A DNA stretch of 64,000 nucleotides. It comes from Stygiobacter sp. (lineage in GTDB: Bacteria > Pseudomonadota > Alphaproteobacteria > Rhodospirillales > Magnetospirillaceae). This document shows, piece by piece, positions 50,478 to 60,900 of this stretch. Each line of letters begins with the position of its first letter. Positions within the stretch are counted from its first letter, which is position 1. The DNA lies in the NCBI GenBank assembly GCA_006218045.1, contig VBWB01000010.1, forward strand, positions 1-64,000. Direction: 5' to 3'. A program made the position numbers and the translations under genes. The notes under the pieces were generated by a model. It was not told the DNA's origin and made no database searches. It worked only from the letters and a program-made list of their open reading frames with translations.

Positions 50478-51909
50478 GCAGGTCAAGGACCTGCTCGGCG
50501 TGATCGGCCAAAAGCGTCGCCAGCGAGGTGGCGCCGAAATAGCTGCAATCGATCAGGCAGGAATCGCCGGCGGTGATGATGGCGCGGCCTTCCTCGGGCT
50601 CCAGCGCCTTCAGCATGTCGCCGACGGTACTCACCGGGATGACCGCGCCCTGGGCGAAGACCAGGGCGGCATCCACGTCGTCGGGCAGCGCCGCCAGACC
50701 GGCGGCGAAGGGGTTGGAATCCTCGCGCAGCAAGCGGATGTCGCAGGGCGGCAGGTTTTCCTCGACCGCTTCGCTGGTGGTCGAGGCCACCACCACCAAC
50801 GGCTCCAGTCCCGCCGCCAGGGCGGTTTCCACCGCCTGCAAACCGTCGCCGTCGCCGGCCAGGACGATGGCCGCCGCCCGCGGCAGCACGGTCGGCGTGG
50901 TAATGCCCGGCCACGCCGCCCCGGCCTGTCCGCCTAAATCCTTCAACAGGCCACCGGCGCCCATGCGCATGATGTCGGCGGGCTTCAGCGCCACCCCGGC
51001 GGCCAGCCGGGCCAGCACCCAATCCAGGCCGTTGGGCTTGGGCGAGCGGGCGCAGCCGGGCAGGGTGACCACCGGCACGGCGCCCACATGGCCGAGCAGC
51101 AGCAGATTGCCGGGGTCCACCGGCATGCCGAAATGGTCGATGACGCCGCCGGCTTTTTGCAGGGCGGCGGGGGCGACGTCGCGGCGGTCGACGGTGGCCG
51201 AGGCGCCGATGATCAGCACCAGATCATGGCCGGCGGCCAGGGATTTGCTCAAGCAGCGTTCCAACTGGCCGATATCGTGCGGGCAGCGGTATTCGGCGGT
51301 GATGACCCCGCCCAGCCCCTCGGCCCGGGCCCGGGTGACGGCGGCGGCGGCATTCAGGGTCTTGTCGCGGATGCCGGGCAAGGTGGTCAGGATCAGCGCC
51401 GCCTTGAACGGCTTGAGGGGACGGACGCTGATCAGCGGCCCACCGGTCGAGGCATAGGCGGCGCAGGCGTCCACGGTGTGGCGACTGACGCCGAAGGGGA
51501 TGATCTTGATGGTGGCGATCATCTGGCGCGGGCGGGCGATGACGAAGGGCGGCACGGTGGCCACGGTAACCGCTTCGTCCACCAGATTGAGCCGATCCAG
51601 GCGGTCGCGGTCGATGACCACGACGCCGCCTTGGGTGGCGAACAGGTTGCAGCGCCCGGCAAAGGCGCCGTTGGTCTGCACGCCGGGGCCGGTCAGGGCA
51701 TTGGCCACCGCCTGGGCGGCGTCGTTTTCGCCCAGATCGCCCGGCTCGAGCCGGGCGCCGGTGACGAAGTTCAGGCCCGCCTGTTTCAACAGCGTGATAT
51801 CGCCAGCCGACAGCAGGCGGCCCTTCTTCAGCATGGCGGTGGGCAGGCGAAGGGAATGGGCCAAAATCAGCCCCTCGGCCTCGTCGATCCGTACTTCCCC
51901 GAACTGCAT
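50458..51909 (-). CDS. Molybdopterin-binding protein with degenerate NTP-transferase C-terminus
   Basis: The 483-residue protein has an N-terminal region like MoeA-related molybdopterin-binding proteins (SVRPLKPFKAALILTTLPGI, DLVLIIGASATVDRRDV, VTLPGCARSPKPNGLDWVL). Its C-terminal 150 residues correspond to the MobA/MocA-like nucleotidyltransferase usually fused to it. That domain has lost the glycine-rich nucleotide loop (AIVLAGDGDG) and the GDMP metal motif (FAQGA). The family is linked to molybdenum hydroxylase maturation. It is convergent with the aminotransferase gene. Confidence 0.8.
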   Translation of the reverse strand: MQFGEVRIDEAEGLILAHSLRLPTAMLKKGRLLSAGDITLLKQAGLNFVTGARLEPGDLGENDAAQAVANALTGPGVQTNGAFAGRCNLFATQGGVVVIDRDRLDRLNLVDEAVTVATVPPFVIARPRQMIATIKIIPFGVSRHTVDACAAYASTGGPLISVRPLKPFKAALILTTLPGIRDKTLNAAAAVTRARAEGLGGVITAEYRCPHDIGQLERCLSKSLAAGHDLVLIIGASATVDRRDVAPAALQKAGGVIDHFGMPVDPGNLLLLGHVGAVPVVTLPGCARSPKPNGLDWVLARLAAGVALKPADIMRMGAGGLLKDLGGQAGAAWPGITTPTVLPRAAAIVLAGDGDGLQAVETALAAGLEPLVVVASTTSEAVEENLPPCDIRLLREDSNPFAAGLAALPDDVDAALVFAQGAVIPVSTVGDMLKALEPEEGRAIITAGDSCLIDCSYFGATSLATLLADHAEQVLDLPISAKP

Positions 51910-52009
51910 GCCGCATCCTTTCCTGAACCGGGATGATTGTAATCGAGCACGCGGACTTTGCCACCGGCAAAGCCAAGGGTATGATCACCTCGGAGCAAAG
52001 GAGAAGGGC

Positions 52010-52582
52010 ATGCCGTTCGCGGTCAAATCCTGTTTCGACGTGGTGCTGTGGTTCAGCGACAAGGCGTTGAACGACAACGAATATATCCAGCCGCAAAAGC
52101 TGCACCGGTTGATTTTTCTGGCCCAGGCGTATTTTTCCGTCGCCTATCCGGGGCGCAAGCTGATGCCGGCCACCTTCGTCACCGACAGCTTCGGCCCGGT
52201 CGAGCCGACAATATTCCATGCCCTGGCCTATGGTCGTCCGCCCATGCTCGACCCCAATCCGGTGCCCGATCAGGTCGCCCATTTCCTGGAAGGCATTTGG
52301 CGCCGCTTCGGCGCCCAAACCGCCGACCAGCTGACCCGCAAGCTCAACGAGCATCCGGCGGTGGCGGCAGCCATGAACAAGGGCCTGAACGAGGAAATCC
52401 CGCTGGTCGCCATGGTCAAATATTACGTGGATCTGGCCAAGGCGGCCCAGGGCGGCGACGGGCCGGCGGCGGCGGCGGACATCGCCAAGGTGGTCAAGCC
52501 CAGGCTGATGCGCTCGCAAGGCGGCAAGGCGGTGGCGGTGACCGCCTGGGCGCCCAAGGCGTTGGGGAAGAAGCCGGAATAG
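52010..52582 (+). CDS. Panacea/SocA-like (DUF4065-type) domain protein
   Basis: The 190-residue protein has a segment typical of the SocA-associated Panacea fold: IQPQKLHRLIFLAQAYFSVA followed by DSFGPVEPTIFHALAYG. Such domains act as proteolysis adaptors or antitoxins. No toxin-like partner lies beside it, and an Ala/Lys-rich tail follows. AAAGGAG precedes ATG 52010. The family assignment is by motif recognition and is moderate. Confidence 0.6.
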   Translation: MPFAVKSCFDVVLWFSDKALNDNEYIQPQKLHRLIFLAQAYFSVAYPGRKLMPATFVTDSFGPVEPTIFHALAYGRPPMLDPNPVPDQVAHFLEGIWRRFGAQTADQLTRKLNEHPAVAAAMNKGLNEEIPLVAMVKYYVDLAKAAQGGDGPAAAADIAKVVKPRLMRSQGGKAVAVTAWAPKALGKKPE

Positions 52583-52592
52583 GACGGCGCCT

Positions 52593-53363
52593 TTAAAATC
52601 CCTTGAACCGGTAAGTCAGGCCCACCATCACCGCGTGCGTGTCGAGCTCTGCCTTGTGGGCCAGGCTACCACCCGAGTCATTGGTCGACGTGGTCTCGGA
52701 CATCGACTTCAGGGCGCCGAAATTGGTGTAGAGATATTCGCCCCGAAGCGCCCATCCCCCGCTCAGCGCGTATTCAGTGCCAAGGCCCAGGCTCCATCCA
52801 GTTCTGATTTTCGTGTCCGAGCTTTTGGAATAGCCGCTAAAGGCATTGTCAACGAACAAGGTATCCAGTTTCAACTGGGTTACGGAAAGTCCGCCGGTGA
52901 CATAGCCCAGCCAATTGTCTTCCGCCCAACCCAACCGGGGGCGTAACGTCGCCATCCAATCGGCCCGGACCGATTGCCTGAGAATGAAACGCGAGGCGGG
53001 GGTCGAGACGTAATTTTCGCTCACCGTGCGCTCATCGTTCAGGTAAATGCTGTTGGCGCTGGCCTCGAGCCCGAGCAGGACGTGGCCGAACTGCTTGCCA
53101 TAACCACCCACCAAACCGACCGACGGCTGCCATTGGGCCAGATCGCTGTCGCCGGCCCGGGCCATTTGTCCGGCATCGGTCGCGTTCAGGTATTTCTGGT
53201 ATCCAACGGTCGTCTTCGCTTGTGTTTGGCTGTTGGTTGCGCCCACAAGGCCGCCGACGTAGAAGCCCGACCAATCGACCGTCGGCGCCGACTGCGCCAA
53301 GGCGGTTCCGCAGCTCATCCATCCAACAAAGCCACCAACCAGAGCCGCTTTATGTCCCCGCAT
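52593..53363 (-). CDS. Outer-membrane beta-barrel protein
   Basis: The 256-residue product has a signal peptide (ending ALAQ), the WSGFYVGGLVGA start common to eight-stranded alphaproteobacterial Omp25/OmpA-like barrels, alternating aromatic strands and a terminal phenylalanine (YRFKGF) for BAM recognition. ATG 53363 follows GGGGGT. Similar proteins are structural or pore-forming; specificity is unknown. The upstream 157 bp is relatively AT-rich. Confidence 0.86.
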   Translation of the reverse strand: MRGHKAALVGGFVGWMSCGTALAQSAPTVDWSGFYVGGLVGATNSQTQAKTTVGYQKYLNATDAGQMARAGDSDLAQWQPSVGLVGGYGKQFGHVLLGLEASANSIYLNDERTVSENYVSTPASRFILRQSVRADWMATLRPRLGWAEDNWLGYVTGGLSVTQLKLDTLFVDNAFSGYSKSSDTKIRTGWSLGLGTEYALSGGWALRGEYLYTNFGALKSMSETTSTNDSGGSLAHKAELDTHAVMVGLTYRFKGF

Positions 53364-53520
53364 TTCAACCCCCATTCGCGTTGACATCAATCATCCGGTC
53401 GGTGATATCAACTATGTGTAGGTTGCAAATGTTACATGCAGATTTGACTGTGTACCAGTATTGTCAAAGGGTGGGGTGATATATACTGTGGCCATATCTC
53501 CTATTCGTCGTGAAGAGAAA

Positions 53521-54360
53521 TTACAACGTTAGTACGCTGCTTTTGTTGTTCGCGTCCCGGCGCTCGGGTGTCTTGGCCAGTTCCTCGTACCAGTCCTGGT
53601 CGAACCCGGCTTGGGCGCGGGCCGGGTGGTTGAACGGCGCCTTCAGGCCGCCGGGGAAGCGTTCGGCCATCAGCCGCTGATATTCGGTCTTGCCGTCCAC
53701 CCCGCGTTTGAGGCTGAGGTGCTTGAACCAGCGCACGCCCGCCGCCACGTGGCGGATTTCGTCGTGATAGATGACGTCGAGCGCCGGCGGCGTGATGGTG
53801 TCGCCGTTACGGGCCAGGCGCTCCATGGTTGCCGGCGTGGTATCCAGGCCGCGGGCCTCCAGCGTCATCGGCACCACCACCAGGCGGGCGGCCAGATCGT
53901 CGGCGGTCTTCTCCGCCGCCTGCCACAGCCCGTCATGGGCGGGCAAATCGCCGTAGGCGGCACCCAGATTGACCAGCAGCTTGTCCAGCATCTCGAAATG
54001 CAGGGCCTCGTCCACCGCCACCTGAATCCAGTCGTCGTAGAAGCCCTTGGGCATGTCTTCATGCGGGAAACGGCTGACGATATCCCAGGCCAGATCGATG
54101 GCGTTCAGTTCGATATGGGCGAGGGCGTGCAGCAAACCGATACGACCGCGATCACCCTTATAGGCGCGTTTGGGCATCTCTTTCGGCGGCAGTAATTGCG
54201 GCTGCGCCGGTCGGGCCGGGCGGTCGGGGGGGAGGGTGTGACCAGGGCCGGATAGTCGGCCCGCCGCCCAATCGGCGGCGGCGATCCGGGTCAGACGGCA
54301 CTTATCCACTGGGAGAGCGGCGGTCAGGATGGCGATGGCGGCATCGGACAAGGTTTTCAT
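53521..54360 (-). CDS. DUF455 ferritin-like protein
   Basis: The 279-residue protein belongs to the DUF455 ferritin-like family. Di-iron ligands appear as E and H in HIELNAIDLAWD, DEALHFEML and HDEIRHVAAGVRWF. Members are distantly related to the tRNA hydroxylase MiaE; the reaction here is unknown. ATG 54360 is used because the open frame beyond it covers the next gene antisense and lacks a ribosome binding site. Confidence 0.88.
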   Translation of the reverse strand: MKTLSDAAIAILTAALPVDKCRLTRIAAADWAAGRLSGPGHTLPPDRPARPAQPQLLPPKEMPKRAYKGDRGRIGLLHALAHIELNAIDLAWDIVSRFPHEDMPKGFYDDWIQVAVDEALHFEMLDKLLVNLGAAYGDLPAHDGLWQAAEKTADDLAARLVVVPMTLEARGLDTTPATMERLARNGDTITPPALDVIYHDEIRHVAAGVRWFKHLSLKRGVDGKTEYQRLMAERFPGGLKAPFNHPARAQAGFDQDWYEELAKTPERRDANNKSSVLTL

Positions 54361-54406
54361 GGCCCGCCCGTTTAGCAGATGCCGCGCCGCCACGCCATTG
54401 GAAGTG

Positions 54407-54868
54407 TTACAGTTCGTGCAGGACGTGCAAAATTTCCGCCACATGATCGGCGACCTTGACCTTGCGCCAGACGGCACGGATCACCCCTTCCTCGTCGATC
54501 AGGAAGGTGGAGCGCTCGATGCCCATATGCTTCTTGCCGTACATGCTTTTTTCCTTCCACACGCCGAAAGCCTCGCACAGGGTGCCGTCGGGGTCGGAAA
54601 TCAGCGGGAAGGGCAGGTTGTGCTTGGCCCGGAATTTGGTGTGGCTGGCCACCGAATCCTTGGACACCCCCAGGATTTCCGCTTTGTTGATGGTGAAGCG
54701 CAAGAACTCGTCTCGGAAGTGCTGGGCCTCGGTAGTACAACCGGAGGTGTCATCCTTTGGGTAAAAATAAAGCACAAGTCGCTTACCAGCGTAATCGGAC
54801 AGGCTGCGCGGGCCTTCATCGGTGACGGCGGAAAAGTCGGGGGCTTTCTGGCCGATGGTCACGCTCAT
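54407..54868 (-). CDS. bcp: Thioredoxin-dependent peroxiredoxin (Bcp/PrxQ)
   Basis: The 153-residue peroxiredoxin has the peroxidatic cysteine in YPKDDTSGCTTEAQHF and the PrxQ resolving position filled by E/A, suggesting a 1-Cys or distal-Cys mechanism (C in GTLCEAFG). It reduces hydroperoxides with thioredoxin. It lies 46 nt upstream of the DUF455 gene on the same strand. Confidence 0.95.
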   Translation of the reverse strand: MSVTIGQKAPDFSAVTDEGPRSLSDYAGKRLVLYFYPKDDTSGCTTEAQHFRDEFLRFTINKAEILGVSKDSVASHTKFRAKHNLPFPLISDPDGTLCEAFGVWKEKSMYGKKHMGIERSTFLIDEEGVIRAVWRKVKVADHVAEILHVLHEL

Positions 54869-54945
54869 GGCTTGCTCTTTCTTGCTTCACGGGTTCGGTA
54901 CGGATGATTCCATAGATTTGTATAAGTCCGCCACCAACAATCAAG

Positions 54946-57909
54946 TTACGGTTTTTCGGTTCGGCCCGGCCCGGCGATCAGGCGGTCGAACACCTCAACC
55001 GACGCGGCGGCGCAATCATCCATGCGATCGACCATGGTCTTGAAATCGGTCAGGCCGGTGGCGCGCACCATCACTTCCTTCAGGCCCGGCGGCGCGGTGG
55101 TTTCGTCGAAGGCGCCGGCCAATGTCTGGCGCAGTACCAGTTGTACCGCCGACCACAGCCGCCACGCCTCGATCAGCGAATCGTGGTCGCCGCGCGACAA
55201 CAGGTCAGCCTCACAGGCCCGGTCCAGTACGTCGCGGGTGTTGGTGGCCAGCACCTCGGGGTGTTCGGCGCCGAAGCGCAATTGCAGCCACTGGGCGGTG
55301 AACTCGATATCCACCAGACCGCCGCGCAGATGCTTGACTTCCCAGCGGTTCGCGGCCTTGTGTTCGCGCGCCATCAGCTCGCGCATTTCGGCCACGTCGT
55401 GGATCAGCTTGGCCGCGTCGCGCGGCGCGGTCAGGGTGCGGCGGATGATGGCCTCGACCTTGGCCGCCAGGGGGACGCTGCCGCAGGCGACGCGGGCGCG
55501 GGTCAGGGCCATGTGCTCCCAAGTCCAGGCCGATTCCTGCTGATAGCGGTCGAAGGATTGCAGGCTGGTGGCGATGGGGCCGGAATTGCCCGAGGGCCTG
55601 AGGCGCATGTCCACTTCGTAAAGCGTGCCCTCGGCGGTTTTGGCGGTCAGCGCGTTGACGATGCGTTGGGCCAGCCGGGCGAACCATGCCGACGCCGCCA
55701 ACGGTCGCCCGCCCACCGATTCGGCGGCCGTATCGGGGATGTCGTAGATCAGGATCAAATCCATGTCCGAGGTGGCGGTCATTTCATGCCCGCCCATCTT
55801 GCCCATGGCCAGGATGCACCATTGGCCGCCCTCGACCCGGCCATTGGCGCGGGCCAACTCGTCCTCCACCTTGGGGCACAGGCAGTTCAGCACCGCGTCG
55901 GCGATGTCGGCGAAGGCGCGCGCCGCCCGGTCGGGCTCCAGCATGTTGCGAAGCGTCTGCACGCCGACCTGGAACTTGCGTTCGGCGGTCCAGCGGCGGC
56001 TGATGTCCAGCACTTCCTGGAAGTCGCCGGCCTCGGCCAGGGCTTTGTTGAGGTCATCGATCAGCCGCTCGGTGGGCGGCGGCGGCTCGAAGAAGCTGGG
56101 TGCCACCACCGCGTCCAGCTGGGTGGTGTGCCGGGCCAGATGCTCGGCCAGCTTGGGGGCGTTGCCCATCAGCTCGGCCACCAGTTCCAACAGCGACGGG
56201 TTGGAATAGAACAACGAGAACACCGGCACCCCCGCCGGCAGCCGCGACAAGAACTCGTCCAGACGCATGAAGGCGTCGTCGGGGCAGGAGGTGGCGGCCA
56301 GGGCCTGCAACAGCGACGGGGTCAGTTCGGTCAGCAATTCCCGCGCCCGGGTCGAGCGGGTGGCGCGGATACGGCCATGGTGCCAGCCGCGAATGGTGGC
56401 GCAGACGGTGTCGGCGTTGGTGAAGCCCATGGCGCCGATGGTATTGACGGTCTCGGGGTCGTTTTCACCGCCGGTGAACACCAGATTGCCGCCGCTGGAC
56501 AAAGCGGGGGCGTCCTCGAACAGGCCGGCGTAATGGGATTCCACTATTTGCAGGCGGCTGACCAGCGCCGCCGAGAAAGCATCGATGCCGTCAAAGCCCA
56601 TGAAGGCGGCGATTCCCGCCAGACGTTGCGGCTGGTCGGGCAGGGTCTGGGTCTGCTTGTCGTCGATCATCTGCAAGCGGTGTTCAAGCCGGCGCAGAAA
56701 GCGATAGGCCTCGTCCAGTTCGTCTACCGCTTTGTCGGCCACCTGACCCATCCGGGCCAGGGCGCGGATGGCGTCAAGGGTGCGGCAACAGCGCACCTCG
56801 GGGATGCGCCCGCCCCAGATCAATTGCTGGGTCTGGGCGAAGAACTCGATCTCGCGGATGCCGCCGCGGCCCAATTTGACGTTGTGGCCGGCCACCGCGA
56901 TGGAGCGCCCGCCGCGATGGGCGTTGATCTGGCGCTTGATGGAATGGATGTCCTGGATGGCGGCGAAATCCAGTGATTTGCGCCAGATGAACGGCTTCAG
57001 GAATTTTAGGAAATAGTCGCCGGCCGCGGTATCGCCGGCCACCTGCCGCGCCTTGATCATGGCGGCGCGTTCCCAGTTCTGGCCGAAGCCTTCGTAATAG
57101 ATTTCCGCCGCCGCCAGGGAAATGGCCACCGGGGTCGAGCCGGGATCGGGGCGCAGGCGCAGATCGGTGCGAAAGACATAGCCGTGGGCGGTACGCTCGT
57201 CCAAGATCTTCACCAGATCGCGGGTGATGGCGATCATGCATTCGGCCAGGGTCTTGCGGCCCTTGTATTCCAGCTTTTCATGGTCGAAGAAGACGATGAT
57301 GTCGATGTCGCTGGAATAATTGAGCTCACGCGCGCCGAACTTGCCCATGCCCAGGATGATGACGCCGGAATCCCTTTCCGGGTCATGGGGGGCGGGCAGC
57401 ACCAGATCGCCCTTGGCCGCTTCGCGCCGCAGCAAAAAGCGCAAGGCATGGCGGGTGGCGGCTTGGGCGAAATCGGCCAAGGCGCCGGTTACCTGTTCCA
57501 ATCCCCAAACGTTGCCGATATCGGCCAGGGCGGTCAGCAGGGCGACGCGACGTTTGGCGATGCGCAACGATTTCATCAAGGCGGCCATGTCGGTTTGGCC
57601 ATCCACTTCCTCGGCCAGTTCGCTCAACAGGGCGGCGAAGCCGGCATCGGCGCCGTGGTCCAGCAGGCGGCGCAGGAAGCCGGGCTCGAACAGGCAGCAC
57701 TGGGTCAGGAACGGGGAATTGCCGAACACCGAGGACAGCAGCTTATTTGCCATCAAATCGCCAGGAAGCCGGCGCATGAAGGTGGCAAGATCGCTGTCGT
57801 CGAGGCTGGCGGCCACCTCGGCCCAGCGCTCGAACCCCCGTTCCATCAACGCGGAATCAGCGATCTTGGGTAGCAGGTGCTCATCTAGTGGAAAGTTCAC
57901 CTTGTGCAT
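54946..57909 (-). CDS. glnE: Bifunctional glutamine synthetase adenylyltransferase/deadenylase
   Basis: The 987-residue enzyme has two nucleotidyltransferase domains, with ELNYSSDIDIIVFFD near residue 200 and EMTATSDMDLILIYD near 715, joined by a helical regulatory region. It adjusts glutamine synthetase activity in response to PII and glutamine. ATG 57909 starts the conserved N-terminus (HKVNFPLDEHLLPKIADSA). The same frame stays open for 3 kb upstream, antisense to the next gene, which is a GC artefact. Confidence 0.96.
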   Translation of the reverse strand: MHKVNFPLDEHLLPKIADSALMERGFERWAEVAASLDDSDLATFMRRLPGDLMANKLLSSVFGNSPFLTQCCLFEPGFLRRLLDHGADAGFAALLSELAEEVDGQTDMAALMKSLRIAKRRVALLTALADIGNVWGLEQVTGALADFAQAATRHALRFLLRREAAKGDLVLPAPHDPERDSGVIILGMGKFGARELNYSSDIDIIVFFDHEKLEYKGRKTLAECMIAITRDLVKILDERTAHGYVFRTDLRLRPDPGSTPVAISLAAAEIYYEGFGQNWERAAMIKARQVAGDTAAGDYFLKFLKPFIWRKSLDFAAIQDIHSIKRQINAHRGGRSIAVAGHNVKLGRGGIREIEFFAQTQQLIWGGRIPEVRCCRTLDAIRALARMGQVADKAVDELDEAYRFLRRLEHRLQMIDDKQTQTLPDQPQRLAGIAAFMGFDGIDAFSAALVSRLQIVESHYAGLFEDAPALSSGGNLVFTGGENDPETVNTIGAMGFTNADTVCATIRGWHHGRIRATRSTRARELLTELTPSLLQALAATSCPDDAFMRLDEFLSRLPAGVPVFSLFYSNPSLLELVAELMGNAPKLAEHLARHTTQLDAVVAPSFFEPPPPTERLIDDLNKALAEAGDFQEVLDISRRWTAERKFQVGVQTLRNMLEPDRAARAFADIADAVLNCLCPKVEDELARANGRVEGGQWCILAMGKMGGHEMTATSDMDLILIYDIPDTAAESVGGRPLAASAWFARLAQRIVNALTAKTAEGTLYEVDMRLRPSGNSGPIATSLQSFDRYQQESAWTWEHMALTRARVACGSVPLAAKVEAIIRRTLTAPRDAAKLIHDVAEMRELMAREHKAANRWEVKHLRGGLVDIEFTAQWLQLRFGAEHPEVLATNTRDVLDRACEADLLSRGDHDSLIEAWRLWSAVQLVLRQTLAGAFDETTAPPGLKEVMVRATGLTDFKTMVDRMDDCAAASVEVFDRLIAGPGRTEKP

Positions 57910-57984
57910 TCCCAGATGTTGTGATTGCTTCACACTGGTCAAACCTGGGCTGTGGGTCAAGTCGATGATGGGGGAAGGCGCGTA

Positions 57985-60900
57985 GTGGTTCATGGTGCGG
58001 TCAGAAGCTTGTTTCAGCTTCTGGGAGTTCTCGTCGTCGGTTTGCTGGTGATCGTGCCGGTGCTGCTGTGGCGTTTGTCCAGCGGTCCCGTTGTGCTGGA
58101 TTTCCTGACACCGTATATCGAGGAAATCTTGGCCGCCCCGGATGGCGGCGTTTCCGTGCGCCTGGACACCACCGTTCTGGCCCTGGGCGCCAATAGCCGC
58201 ACCTTGGAAATCCGGGCGCTGGGGGTCAACGCTTATGTGGGCGACAGCGCCCGGCCCATCGCCTCGGTGCCGGAAATCGCCCTGACCCTGTCGGGTCAGG
58301 CGCTGCTGAACGGCCAGTTGGCGCCGAAATCCATCACCTTGCTGCGCCCGCGTCTGCATCTGGTGCGCTCTGCCGACGGGCGTCTTCAGATGGATATCGG
58401 CGCCATTGAGGCCGAGACATCGGCACCGCCGACGGCCAATGCCGTCGACGCCTTGCTGGCGGCCCTGGTGGGCGAGCCCGATCCGTCCAAGCCGGGGCGG
58501 TCGTTGCAGCGCGCCGCCATCATCGACGCCGATTTGACGGTTGACGATCTTTATCTGAACACCACCTGGCAGGCCAAGGATGCCGATGTCGAGCTGCACC
58601 GGGTCGAAGGTGGTCTGGACGGCAGCGCCCATCTGGAATTCGACCTGGGCGGCGAAACCGGTATCGCCGACGGCAAGATAAGCTACCGCAAGGATGGCGA
58701 CACGCTGGCGGCGGAAATCGAGGTGTCCGGCATTCGCCCGGCGGTCCTGGCTCGCCTGGGCGGGCCGCTGACCCAATTGCAGGCGCTGGATTTGCCGCTG
58801 GCCGGCATGGTCCGGGCCAAGGGCGATATCCGCGGCAAGGTGGACGAGGTGGCGTTTGAACTGGCTGGCGGTGCCGGCCTGTTCAGGCTGCCCGATCCGG
58901 TCAATATGCAGCGCAAGGTGGAGAGCGTCTCGCTGAAGGGGCGGGCCTTCGACGGCCTGAGCAAGGCACGGCTGGAGGAATTGCTGATCGATTTCGGCGG
59001 CCCGCGCCTGCGTCTGGCCGCCGAGGCCGAGGGGCTGGGCGGCGCCTCGACCCTGTTCCTGGAAGCCAGCCTGAACGATGTCCCCTTCGATGAATTGCCC
59101 GGCCTGTGGCCGGCCATCGCCGCGCCCAATCCGCGCGCATGGGTGGTCAGCAACCTGTCCAAGGGCATGGTCCGCGAGGCCCGCGCCACCTTGGCGGCGC
59201 GTTCGGCCTCGGGCCGCTTCGACGATCTGGTGGTCGACAGCCTGTCGGGGGAATTGCAGGGCGACGGCGTCCAGGTGGATTACCTGCACCCCATGCCGGT
59301 GGTGAAGAATGCCGCCGCCCGCGCTACGTTCGACACCTCGGCCTTCCGTCTCGACGTCCGGGGCGGCGAGGTCTACGGCCTGTCGCTGAAGGCCGGCCAT
59401 ATCGTGCTGTCGGGGCTTGATGCCGCCGATCAGTTCGCCGATATCGATCTGACCATCGCCGGTCCGGCCCGCGACGCCTTGATCCTGATCGACAACAAGC
59501 CGTTGCGCTATGCCACCGCCTTGGGCATCGATCCCAGTACGGTCGCCGGCGAGGGCGTCACCCGTCTGCGGCTGAAATTCCCACTGCTGAAGAATCTGCG
59601 CCTGGACGATTTGGAGGTGAAGGTCCATTCCTCGGTCAAGAAGGTGTTCCTGCCCAAGGTGGTGATGGGGCTGGACCTGACCCAGGGCGACCTGGAAATC
59701 GATGTCGACGCCAAGGGATTGGACGCCACCGGCCCCATCGTCCTGGGTTCCATTGCCGGCGATCTGAAATGGCGCGAGAATTTTTCCACCAAGGGCGTCG
59801 CCTTCCGCTCGCGCTACGAGGTCAAGGCTGCGTCCATCAGCGAGGACCAGCGCAAGCTGTTGCGGCTGGAAGGTCCGCCCTTCGTCGCGCCCTTCATGAC
59901 CGGACCGGTGGCGGCCAACGTGGTGGCGACGCTTTATGGCGGCGGCAGGGGCGATATCGAGGCCAAGGTCGATCTGTCGCCCGCCTTCATGCGCCTGCCC
60001 GGATTGGGCTGGTACAAGCGCGACGGCACCACCGGCGGTGCCGACGTCTCGGTGCGGCTGGTCAATAACGAAATCGCCGCCATCCCACGTTTCTCGGTGG
60101 TTGCCGGTGATTTGCAGACCCGGGGCGCGGTGGCGTTCAGCGACGGCAGGCCGCGACGGGTGGAATTCGAGCGCCTGCGTTACGGTGGTCGCACCGATGT
60201 GGCCGGCACCCTGACCCTGCGGCCCAATGGCGGGCTGGATATCGTCGCCCGCGGCGACCAGTTCAACGCCGAACCGGTGGTGGGCGAGGAAGCCCCCATT
60301 CCCGGCGATCCGCCGTTGCCCGCCGGCCTTGACAAGCACCGCAAAAAGGCCGATCTGCCGCCCATGACCATTCAAGGCAGCGTCAAGACCGCCTGGCTGT
60401 CCAAGGACGGCAAACTTGCCGACGCCAGCGCCCATTTGCAGCGCGATTCCCAGGAATGGCGGCAGATGCAGGTCAAGGGCAAGGTCGGTGACGGCAAGAC
60501 CTTTGACTTCGACCTGCGCCAAAGCGGCCCCAATCGTCGGGCGGTCAAGGTGACGTCGGACGATGCCGGGGCGGTGCTGAAGGCTTTCGACAGCTACCAG
60601 CATATGGTATCGGGCAAGCTCGAGGTGAACGCCGCCTATGAAGACGACAAGGACGGTCAGCCTTTGGTCGGCACCATCAAGGTGGCCGATTACTACATCG
60701 TCAATGCCCCGGCCTTGGCCCGGCTGCTGACGGTGGCGGCGCTGTCGGGGATTTTGGATGTATTGCAGGATCAAGGCGTCGGGTTTTCCACCCTGGACGC
60801 CCCCTTTGTCCTGAAAGACGGTCTGTTGACCTTGAATGAGGCCCGTGCCTATGGCGCCGCCCTGGGCCTGACCGCCAAGGGCGAGCTGGATCTGGATGCC

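Noticed and set aside
53438..53467. TTGACA -35 element upstream of the outer-membrane barrel gene on the minus strand
   Set aside because: No convincing -10 hexamer lies at 16-18 bp, so a promoter is not claimed.
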